13,109 nucleotides of DNA. Source: G039029935 sp039029935 (GTDB lineage: Bacteria > Chloroflexota > Anaerolineae > Caldilineales > Caldilineaceae). The stretch covers positions 1-13,109 of the forward strand of contig JBCCFC010000245.1 in assembly GCA_039029935.1 (NCBI GenBank), read 5' to 3'. This document shows, piece by piece, positions 7,846-13,109 of the stretch. Within the stretch, counting starts at the first letter, position 1. Every line of letters begins with the position of its first letter. The notes beneath the pieces were generated by a model, which worked only from the letters and a program-made list of their open reading frames with translations, ran no database searches and was not told where the DNA came from. Made by a program: the position numbers and the translations under genes.

Positions 7846-9528
7846 ATGAGTGACTACTACAATCTTGGCTCACACACACGCCCCATCACTACCAATGTTC
7901 CCGATGCACAAGTCTGGTTTGACCGGGGCTTGATGTGGCTTTATGGCTATAACCACGAGGAGGCGGTCACTTGTTTTCGCAAGGCCGTTGAGTTGGATGA
8001 AGGCTGTGTCATGGCGCATTGGGGTATTGCCTATGGGCTGGGCTGCAACTATAATAAGGAATGGAAGGTGTTTTCCTCTAGGGATATTCCGAAGGTGTTG
8101 TCCAAAGCACGGGCAGCGATTGCGCAAGGAATGACGAATCTGGAAAAGGTAACGCCTGTCGAGCAGGCACTGGTGCAGGCTGTGGAGAAACGGTTTCAGT
8201 CTGAGAGTACCGCAGAAAATCCAGTTGATGAGGACATTCTCTATGACTGGAATGATGCCTATGCTGACGCCATGCGCACTGTCTATCAGGCCTTTCCCGA
8301 TGACTGGGATGTAGCAACACTCTTTGCCGAAGCCCTGATGAACCGGACGCCTTGGAAGTTATGGAATCTGCACACAGGCGAACCCGCAGAAGGGGCAGAT
8401 ACGTTGGAGGCGATTGAGGTACTCGAACGGGGATTGTCGCAAGTAGAAGAAACAGGGGCAGCACCGCATCCTGGATTGCACCATCTCTACATTCACCTCA
8501 TGGAGATGTCGCCCCATCCAGAACGAGCACTGCGTGTCGCTGATACGTTGCGAGAATTGGTCCCAGATTCCGGGCATCTCAAACATATGTCCTCACACAT
8601 TGATATCCTCTGTGGTCACTACTACGAAGCGGTTCAGTCCAACAATCGGGCCATCGTCGCCAACGATAAGTTCCTTGCACAGGCGGGTGAACTCAACGAA
8701 TATACCTTCTATCGCGCTCACGACATTCATTTTAAGATTTATGCAGCCATGTTGCTGGGACAATATACCACAGCATTGGAAGGGGCAAACCAGATGTTGG
8801 CGTTGGCGCATGATGATCTGTTACGCATGGAACGCCCACCGATGGCCTTCACGCTAGAGGGCAGTGTCTCCATGAAGGTGCATGTGCTGGTACGTTTTGG
8901 CAAATGGCAAGAAATTCTGGATGAGCCATTCCCCGAAAATAAGGAACTCTATTGCAACACAACGGCCATGCTCCACTACGCCAAGGGCATCGCACACGCG
9001 ACGCTTGGCAACGTGGCGGCGGCGGATGCCGAACGCACAGCCTTTAAAGTCGCACAGGGCAATCTCCACAAACATCGCTACATCTTCAACAATACCTGCG
9101 CCGATATATTGGAAATTGCCGAAGCCATGTTGAATGGTGAAGTCGAATATCACAAAGGTAATTACGACATCGCTTTTGAGCATCTACGTCATGCCGTGTA
9201 TCTGGATGATAATCTGCACTACGCCGAGCCTTGGGGATGGATGATGCCGACACGCCATGCGTTGGGTGCGCTGTTGTTGGCACAGGGGCATGTAGATGAG
9301 GCCACCGCCATTTACCGTGCTGATTTGGGGCTGGACAACACACTGACCCGTCCGCAACAGCATCCAGACAACGTGTGGAGCCTGCAAGGGTATGTGGCTT
9401 GCCTAGAACAGCAAGGCAAACAGGATGAAGCGACGGCGATGCGCATGAGATTGGATGTCGTCAAGGCACGGGCTGATGTAGATATTGCGGTTTCCTGTTT
9501 TTGTGCGGCCAAGTCTTGTTGTGCTTGA
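7846..9528 (+). CDS. TPR-repeat protein with C-terminal cysteine cluster
   Basis: A 560-residue soluble protein made largely of tetratricopeptide-type helical repeats, probably a protein-interaction scaffold. The first repeat is clear at about 20-53 (VWFDRGLMWLYGYNHEEAVTCFRKAVELD), followed by MAHWGIAYGLG; further helix pairs follow to about 535 in more divergent form. There is no signal peptide or membrane helix, so it is likely cytoplasmic. The tail reads SCFCAAKSCCA, with four cysteines in eight residues, suggestive of a metal or redox site. ATG 7846 is chosen because GAGGAG lies 9 bases upstream (7831-7836); an in-frame ATG at 7816 precedes this site. The short gap to the ResB-like gene suggests joint transcription. 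The last cysteine, the alanine and the stop codon lie in the first copy of an 81-bp repeat, so the original C-terminus may have been altered. I do not know its specific function. Confidence 0.8.
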   Translation: MSDYYNLGSHTRPITTNVPDAQVWFDRGLMWLYGYNHEEAVTCFRKAVELDEGCVMAHWGIAYGLGCNYNKEWKVFSSRDIPKVLSKARAAIAQGMTNLEKVTPVEQALVQAVEKRFQSESTAENPVDEDILYDWNDAYADAMRTVYQAFPDDWDVATLFAEALMNRTPWKLWNLHTGEPAEGADTLEAIEVLERGLSQVEETGAAPHPGLHHLYIHLMEMSPHPERALRVADTLRELVPDSGHLKHMSSHIDILCGHYYEAVQSNNRAIVANDKFLAQAGELNEYTFYRAHDIHFKIYAAMLLGQYTTALEGANQMLALAHDDLLRMERPPMAFTLEGSVSMKVHVLVRFGKWQEILDEPFPENKELYCNTTAMLHYAKGIAHATLGNVAAADAERTAFKVAQGNLHKHRYIFNNTCADILEIAEAMLNGEVEYHKGNYDIAFEHLRHAVYLDDNLHYAEPWGWMMPTRHALGALLLAQGHVDEATAIYRADLGLDNTLTRPQQHPDNVWSLQGYVACLEQQGKQDEATAMRMRLDVVKARADVDIAVSCFCAAKSCCA

Positions 9529-9687
9529 GTCAGGAAGTAGAAACCAGTATCACAGATTGGTTCTCTGTGACGCAGGTAGCCAACCTGCGATACTTTCCTT
9601 TGTGCTTGAATCGGGATGTATAAGCCAGTATCACAGATTGGTTCTCTGTGACGCAGGTAGCCAACCTGCGATACTTTCCTTTGTGCC
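9519..9687 (+). repeat. Tandem 81-bp repeat with two hairpins per unit
   Basis: Two units, 9519-9599 and 9600-9680, differ at only five positions, all in the first 30 bases. A third copy starts at 9681 (TTGTGC) and breaks off. Each unit can fold twice: TCACAGA/TCTGTGA (first copy 9550-9556 and 9564-9570) and CGCAGGT/ACCTGCG (9571-9577 and 9583-9589). AGTAT (9546-9550) and ATACT (9590-9594) can close both into a three-way junction. This is the form of a REP-like or miniature palindromic element. It starts inside the last codons of the TPR gene, and may also act as a transcript-stabilising 3' structure. Confidence 0.9.
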
Positions 9688-9710
9688 TAACCCAATCGGG
9701 TGTTATTCTG

Positions 9711-9754
9711 TTGACTTTCATTTGATTTGTATTTGACTTTCATTTGATTTGTAT
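9711..9754 (+). repeat. Perfect 22-bp tandem duplication
   Basis: The unit beginning TTGACTTTCATTTGATTTGT occurs at 9711-9732 and again, identically, at 9733-9754; a third copy breaks off after TTG. It lies 30 bases after the 81-bp repeats. Perfect identity points to a recent slippage event. Each unit begins with TTGACT, close to a -35 hexamer, but I see no matching -10 box nearby. Confidence 0.9.
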
Positions 9755-9836
9755 TTGCGCTGTGTTAATTTTTCAGTAGATTCATCAAAGAATTTCAATT
9801 AAACATGATTTCGTGTGAGTTTGGTTGCGGGTATAC

Positions 9837-9867
9837 TTGGATATTTCCCCATTATTTATGGTATAAT
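9837..9867 (+). promoter_or_regulatory. Extended -10 promoter for coaE
   Basis: TTGGAT (9837-9842), 19 bases, then TATAAT (9862-9867) preceded by TGG, giving an extended -10 element. The start point would be near 9874, leaving an untranslated leader of about 134 bases before the ATG at 10008. The leader contains the palindrome at 9926-9935 and the hairpin copy at 9962-9986. Confidence 0.6.
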
Positions 9868-9961
9868 GTGAAATGGTGATCTATATAAATCTAAGATAAC
9901 CTTGATAGAAACATAAAACATTTCTACTACGTAGTGGTAGTCAAGCAATAGTCATTGTTGA

Positions 9962-9986
9962 TGTAGGTTGGCAACCTGTGTCACAA
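9962..9986 (-). repeat. Degenerate inverted copy of the 81-bp repeat's hairpin
   Basis: GTAGGTTGGCAACCTG followed by TGTCACA matches the reverse complement of the second hairpin and adjoining bases of the 81-bp unit at about 21 of 26 positions. It keeps its own stem, AGGTT/AACCT (9965-9969 and 9973-9977). It lies in the coaE leader, 22 bases before the ATG, opposite in orientation to the copies 300 bases upstream. Confidence 0.65.
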
Positions 9987-10007
9987 AAGGATAAAAAACA
10001 GAAAGCT

Positions 10008-10619
10008 ATGTCCAAAAAGTCGATTGTGGTTGGGTTGACAGGCAATATTGCTACTGGCAAAAGCACAATCTTGGCCTACTTAACAGGCAAGGGCGCATAT
10101 GTGATTGATGCGGATAAACTGTCCCACAAATCCATGACACCCGATGGCCCAGCCTATCCAAACATTGTCGGCCATTTTGGGGAAACCATTCTCAACGATG
10201 ACCGTACAATCAATCGACCTGCATTGGGTAAAATTGTTTTCAGTGACCCCACCGAGCTAAAACAATTGGAATCCTTTATTCATCCTGCTGTTGTGGAGAT
10301 GGCAGCACAAGAAATCGCCAATACAGAAGCAAAAGTTGTCATACTGGAAGCAATTAAACTTTTAGATGGTGGACGCACCATTACACTATGTGACAAAATC
10401 TGGGTGATTACTGCGCATCCTGACATCCAGTTGCACCGTCTAATCCATGATAGAGGGATGGATGCGACGGAAGCACAACAACGGATGGATGTACAATCAT
10501 CCCAAGCAGAAAAGGCAGCAAAGGCCGATGTTGTCATCACAAACAACGGAACACCCCAAGAACTACACCAGCAATTGGATGCGCTATGGGATAAGTTACA
10601 GGAAGAATTTGCTGGATAA
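10008..10619 (+). CDS. coaE: Dephospho-CoA kinase
   Basis: A 203-residue cytoplasmic P-loop kinase that phosphorylates the 3'-hydroxyl of dephospho-CoA with ATP, the last step of coenzyme A synthesis. The Walker A loop GLTGNIATGKST is at residues 9-20, and VIDADKLSH (32-40) carries the Asp motif expected after the first strand. RPALGKIVF and LESFIHPAV follow in the usual order, and length is normal for the family. VVILEAIKLLDGG replaces the commoner VPLLFE-type segment. A GTG at 9978 would add ten residues but lies inside the degenerate repeat copy, and those residues are lysine-rich and not family-like, so ATG 10008 is preferred; its ribosome site is weak. The small membrane protein gene follows after 31 bases, probably in the same transcript. 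Confidence 0.9.
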   Translation: MSKKSIVVGLTGNIATGKSTILAYLTGKGAYVIDADKLSHKSMTPDGPAYPNIVGHFGETILNDDRTINRPALGKIVFSDPTELKQLESFIHPAVVEMAAQEIANTEAKVVILEAIKLLDGGRTITLCDKIWVITAHPDIQLHRLIHDRGMDATEAQQRMDVQSSQAEKAAKADVVITNNGTPQELHQQLDALWDKLQEEFAG

Positions 10620-10650
10620 TTGAATAAGAGGAATCAACTTACGAATAACC

Positions 10651-10842
10651 ATGAATCTGCTTAAACGTTTTTGGATCGACCACCCAGTACTTTCCAACTG
10701 GGCAATTTTGTCCGTTGGGATGGTGATTATCCTCTATTTTAGTGCCCGCCATATTGATTTTTTACCAAGACAGTGGGCCGCTTTGGTTGGCGCAACAATC
10801 GTGCTCGCTGGGCTTTGTGCTTGGATCATCGACTGGGAATAA
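10651..10842 (+). CDS. Small two-helix membrane protein
   Basis: A 63-residue protein of unknown function. It has a basic N-terminus (MNLLKRFW), a hydrophobic segment at about 15-31, a short loop SARHIDFLPRQ, and a second segment at about 42-60 ending in DWE. By the positive-inside rule both ends could lie on the same side. The only purine-rich ribosome-like sequence (AGAGGAA) is about 17 bases from the ATG, longer than usual. It sits 31 bases after coaE with no terminator between, so it is probably expressed with it. I recognise no named family. Confidence 0.65.
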   Translation: MNLLKRFWIDHPVLSNWAILSVGMVIILYFSARHIDFLPRQWAALVGATIVLAGLCAWIIDWE

Positions 10843-10855
10843 CGATTATTTGATA

Positions 10856-10920
10856 GTAGGGGCGTACCCTTGCGGTCGTCCTCGCTTTCGGATGGGGTGA
10901 CCGCAAGGATACGCCCCTAC
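10856..10920. repeat. Inverted repeat with 22-bp arms (REP/MITE-like)
   Basis: Arms at 10856-10877 and 10899-10920 are reverse complements with one mismatch and are GC-rich (GTAGGGGCGTA... against ...TACGCCCCTAC), enclosing a 21-base loop. The GC-rich sequence contrasts with the AT-rich bases around it. It lacks a T-run, so it is not a typical terminator. Its shape suits a non-autonomous palindromic element inserted between the small membrane protein gene and dnaJ. Any read-through RNA would form a very stable hairpin. Confidence 0.85.
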
Positions 10921-10962
10921 GCCCTAGTAGTCGGAAGTATAAAAGGGAATTAAGTTAACATA

Positions 10963-12084
10963 ATGAGTAAAAGAGATTACTATGAGATATTAGGCATTGA
11001 CCGTGGTGCCAACGATAGTGATATAAAAAAAGCGTTTCGCAAACTTGCCCAAAAATATCATCCTGATGTAAATAAGGCACCTGATGCCGAGGCACAATTT
11101 AAAGAAATTAATGAAGCCTATCAGGTTTTAAGCGACGACCAGAAGCGTGCTGCCTATGACCGCTTTGGACACGCTGGTTTGGAGGGCGCACCGGGGATGG
11201 GCGACTTTGGTGGCTTTGGCGACCTTGGGAGCATTTTTGAAGAATTCTTTGGCGGGTTTGCGGGGGCGACCAGTAATGCGCGTTCACGTCGTCGAGCATC
11301 TCGCGGTGCGGATTTACGCGCCGACATTGAGCTGACCTTTGAAGAGGCGATTTTTGGCACAGATCGTGAACTGGATGTGCCAAGACAGGAAACCTGTGAT
11401 CGCTGTGATGGTGATGGCGCAGAGCCTGGCACAACACCAGTCACTTGTTCCACCTGTGGTGGGCGCGGGGAAGTGCAACGTCGTCAACAAAGCCCACTCT
11501 TTGGCACAGTGATTACAACATCGACCTGTCACGCCTGTGGCGGCTCTGGTGAAATCATCTCTTCGCCTTGTCGTACCTGTAGCGGTCAGAAAAAGGTACA
11601 GGTGACACGCAAGCTCAAAGTCAATATCCCCGCTGGTGTGGATGAAGGTACACGCATCCGTCTGGCAGGTGAAGGTGAGTTGGGGCAAAATGGTGGGCCA
11701 CCGGGCAATCTCTATGTTGTGGTTGGTGTCGAGTCACATCCCATTTTTGTGCGTGATGAATTTACAATTCACTTGGAAATGCCCATCAATATTTCACAGG
11801 CGGCATTGGGGTCAACGGTGCGTATCCCCACGATTGATGGCACAGAAGAGGAGCTAGACATTCCCGCAGGTACACAAACAGGCCGCACCTTCAAAAAACG
11901 TAATTTGGGTGTGCCACGATTACAGCGCAGTGGGCGTGGTGATATGCTCATTACGGCACGAGTGATGACACCCACGAATTTGACGGGTGAACAGAAAGAA
12001 CTGCTGACGCAATTGGCGGAAACGTTTGACGATGGTGCATCCATCCAGCAAAAGGGGTTCTTTGATCGTATCTTTGGCGATTAG
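10963..12084 (+). CDS. dnaJ: Chaperone protein DnaJ (Hsp40)
   Basis: A 373-residue type I Hsp40, the cytoplasmic co-chaperone that stimulates the ATPase of DnaK and delivers unfolded clients to it. J domain at 4-68 with the HPD motif at 33-35 (KYHPDVN); Gly/Phe-rich segment at about 69-101; four zinc-binding CxxC motifs at 145-148, 162-165, 189-192 and 203-206; then the two substrate-binding beta domains and the dimerisation end. The fourth zinc motif, CRTCSGQKKV, lacks the usual second glycine but keeps both cysteines. Length is normal for the family. AAAAGGGAA lies about 13 bases before the ATG. dnaK and grpE are not in the window, so this copy stands alone, possibly as one of several dnaJ paralogues. 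A strong terminator follows. Confidence 0.95.
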   Translation: MSKRDYYEILGIDRGANDSDIKKAFRKLAQKYHPDVNKAPDAEAQFKEINEAYQVLSDDQKRAAYDRFGHAGLEGAPGMGDFGGFGDLGSIFEEFFGGFAGATSNARSRRRASRGADLRADIELTFEEAIFGTDRELDVPRQETCDRCDGDGAEPGTTPVTCSTCGGRGEVQRRQQSPLFGTVITTSTCHACGGSGEIISSPCRTCSGQKKVQVTRKLKVNIPAGVDEGTRIRLAGEGELGQNGGPPGNLYVVVGVESHPIFVRDEFTIHLEMPINISQAALGSTVRIPTIDGTEEELDIPAGTQTGRTFKKRNLGVPRLQRSGRGDMLITARVMTPTNLTGEQKELLTQLAETFDDGASIQQKGFFDRIFGD

Positions 12085-12114
12085 TGCAGTGTTGAAAAAA
12101 TAGTGTTGAAAAAT

Positions 12115-12151
12115 AAAAGGGTCTATTGGATAATACCAATAGACCCTTTTT
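12115..12151 (+). terminator. Strong, probably bidirectional intrinsic terminator
   Basis: AAAAGGGTCTATTGG (12115-12129), loop ATAATA, and CCAATAGACCCTTTT (12136-12150), followed by a further T: a perfect 15-bp stem whose ends are A-rich and T-rich. It starts 30 bases after the dnaJ stop. Read on the minus strand it also ends in a T-rich tract, so it can serve the convergent nuclease remnant, whose reading frame stops inside the stem. Confidence 0.9.
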
Positions 12152-12718
12152 GTTTTAGGCAGACGAGTTTATTCACCAATGCAAACTGCTCATTTACCGT
12201 TTCGTCCAGCACCTCATTCGGTACTTGGTTCTTAATGCCTGTGCAGTAAGTCAGCATTGCCTCCAAGTGCGCCAACAATTGTTCACGTGTTAACTGAGTA
12301 GATGTCAACGGTTCAAAAATATCTCGAACCCGTTGATTCAACGATTGATCTTAGATATATTTTAGTAAAAGTAACGCCGCTTGTAAAGACCCAGATGCAA
12401 TTTGGGACAATATTTCACCGTCATCATTGTCACTGGTGTCAAACAGAATATACTCAAAGTTGGGGATGAAGCGGTGAAAAACCGGATCGACATCTTTGAA
12501 CAACTCCACAAATGACTTGGGCATGGGCCAATCATCTTCACCATGATAGACCATGACTACGATGATAGGACGAAGCGGCTTGCCATTTTTTTGATCTACA
12601 CGCCACCGTTCAGTCATATAGCGCAATACTTGTTCCAACACATCTGTCTCCGCTGTGCTTTTATGCTCAAAGAGAAAGTAAATACAAGCCCTTGTTTTTC
12701 GGCGTCATTTGCACTATA
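12123..12718 (-). pseudogene. Decayed Rpn/YhgA-like nuclease (PD-(D/E)XK, Transposase_31)
   Basis: Read on the minus strand this is a broken member of the Rpn recombination-promoting nuclease family (once annotated as putative transposases). YSANDAEKQGL is read from 12718. A one-base loss near 12684-12688 then shifts the frame to CIYFLFEHKSTAETDVLEQVLRY, which matches the family's LYFLFEHKS catalytic stretch with its Glu and Lys. Further on, RPIIVVMVYHGEDDW and IPNFEYILFD are typical. After ALLLLKYI a TAA (12353-12351) interrupts the frame, which continues without shift as DQSLNQRVRDIFEPL to 12123. The N-terminal 50 or so residues are not recognisable upstream. A truncated start, a frameshift and a stop codon together make it a pseudogene. 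The intact protein would be a DNA endonuclease of the RecA-independent recombination type. Confidence 0.8.
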
Positions 12719-13097
12719 GGCGCATCCGATATAAGATAAACCCGATAGCTGCGTTTTCACCTAACATCTGGATACTTTTTGTACCCAAACCTAATATTTT
12801 ATTCGCAGTCGTAAGTGAAAGGCAAAAAATATATGTCAATTCAAATAAATACCATAACGATCCCAACAATTTTAGACTTGATTGTAAAATTTTTATCAGA
12901 AACAGAGCAGCGACTACTAAACATGCAACTCAATCGTTTGCTTGAAAAACCACAATTATCCTTAGCACGGTAGGACCGCACTTAAAAGGGGAATGTGGTC
13001 AGAAATAGACAAAAAAGCAAAGGGCGGCTAAAATAGATTAAGAGAAAAAGACTGATGAGGTCAGTCTAACAATCGTGATTGAAATAGGGGAGAAGAG
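12719..13097. other. AT-rich right flank
   Basis: Apart from a possible 46-codon ORF (12833-12973) I see no gene. The left part presumably contains eroded 5' sequence of the nuclease remnant. GACTGA/TCAGTC (13050-13055 and 13061-13066) form a small stem with a 5-base loop, and AATC/GATT (about 13071-13080) form another, upstream of the gene starting at 13098; either may be a leader structure. Confidence 0.5.
12833..12973 (+). CDS. Possible small protein, 46 residues
   Basis: ATG at 12833 to TAG at 12971 encodes MSIQINTITIPTILDLIV followed by KFLSETEQRLLNMQLNRLL and a short tail. The pattern, a beta-like start followed by an amphipathic helix, resembles the short N-terminal parts of some antitoxin-like or DNA-binding proteins, but I cannot assign a family. 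No good ribosome site precedes it, and no toxin-like gene is seen directly after it. It could equally be a chance reading frame. Confidence 0.3.
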   Translation: MSIQINTITIPTILDLIVKFLSETEQRLLNMQLNRLLEKPQLSLAR

Positions 13098-13109
13098 ATG
13101 GAAACGAAA
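13098..13109 (+). CDS. Start of a gene cut by the window end
   Basis: ATG at 13098 followed by GAA ACG AAA (M-E-T-K), preceded by the purine-rich AGGGGAGAAGAG (13086-13097), which contains a good ribosome-binding core about 7 bases before the ATG. Only four codons are visible, so no product can be named. Confidence 0.5.

Larger units (their letters stand above)
9529..10007. other. Repeat-rich spacer upstream of coaE
   Basis: This 479-base stretch carries no gene I can support. It holds the remainder of the 81-bp repeats, a 22-bp tandem repeat, an AT-rich segment from about 9760, the coaE promoter near 9837-9867, the 10-bp palindrome ACTACGTAGT (9926-9935), and a degenerate inverted copy of the hairpin element at 9962-9986. 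Confidence 0.7.

Noticed and set aside
9519..9754. CRISPR array
   Set aside because: The repeats are directly tandem 81-bp and 22-bp units without unique spacers, and no cas gene is present.
9978..10007. GTG start for coaE
   Set aside because: It lies within a degenerate repeat copy, and the extra residues are a lysine-rich string not seen in the family.
10856..10920. Intrinsic terminator after the small membrane protein gene
   Set aside because: The stem is long and strong but no T-run follows on either strand.
13051..13085. Hammerhead ribozyme core (CTGATGAG followed by GAAA)
   Set aside because: The bases between CTGATGA and GAAA cannot form a proper stem II, and no matching stem I and cleavage triplet are seen; the CTGATGAG forms part of a small simple stem instead.

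Overview
The window looks like chromosomal DNA of a moderate-GC bacterium, most likely a member of the Chloroflexota. This is inferred from protein style: a DEDDh-exonuclease/DinG helicase fusion, a dephospho-CoA kinase whose P-loop reads GLTGNIATGKST, and a divergent ResB-like membrane protein. There is no rRNA or tRNA to fix the taxon. Gene content is mostly housekeeping. The less ordinary part is the set of short repeats in the spacers, two of which run into the 3' ends of genes.

Layout. 1-423 carries no gene; it holds three DnaA-box-like 9-mers and a pair of oppositely oriented 7-bp-periodic arrays. 424-2511 (minus) encodes an acyl-CoA oxidase/dehydrogenase-type flavoenzyme. A 291-bp divergent spacer with a palindrome and two candidate promoters separates it from 2803-5721 (plus), a 972-residue exonuclease-helicase whose start lies just downstream of its -10 box. 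After a large inverted repeat, 5838-7814 encodes a ResB-like four-helix membrane protein and 7846-9528 a TPR protein ending in a cysteine cluster; the two are probably co-transcribed. 9519-9754 holds tandem 81-bp and 22-bp repeats. Then come coaE (10008-10619), a 63-residue two-helix membrane protein (10651-10842), a 65-bp near-perfect inverted repeat, and dnaJ (10963-12084), closed by a strong terminator. On the far side of that terminator, on the minus strand, lies a decayed Rpn/YhgA-like nuclease gene with a frameshift and an in-frame stop. The right end has a possible 46-residue ORF and the first codons of a new gene at 13098.

How the genes relate. CoaE supplies the last step of CoA synthesis, and the acyl-CoA enzyme uses CoA thioesters, but they are not in one operon. 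DinG-like helicase and DnaJ are DNA-maintenance and proteostasis functions without obvious links to their neighbours. The ResB-like/TPR pair is the only adjacent couple for which a shared function can be suggested, and that is inference. I found no CRISPR array, integrase, intact transposase or recognisable new defence system.
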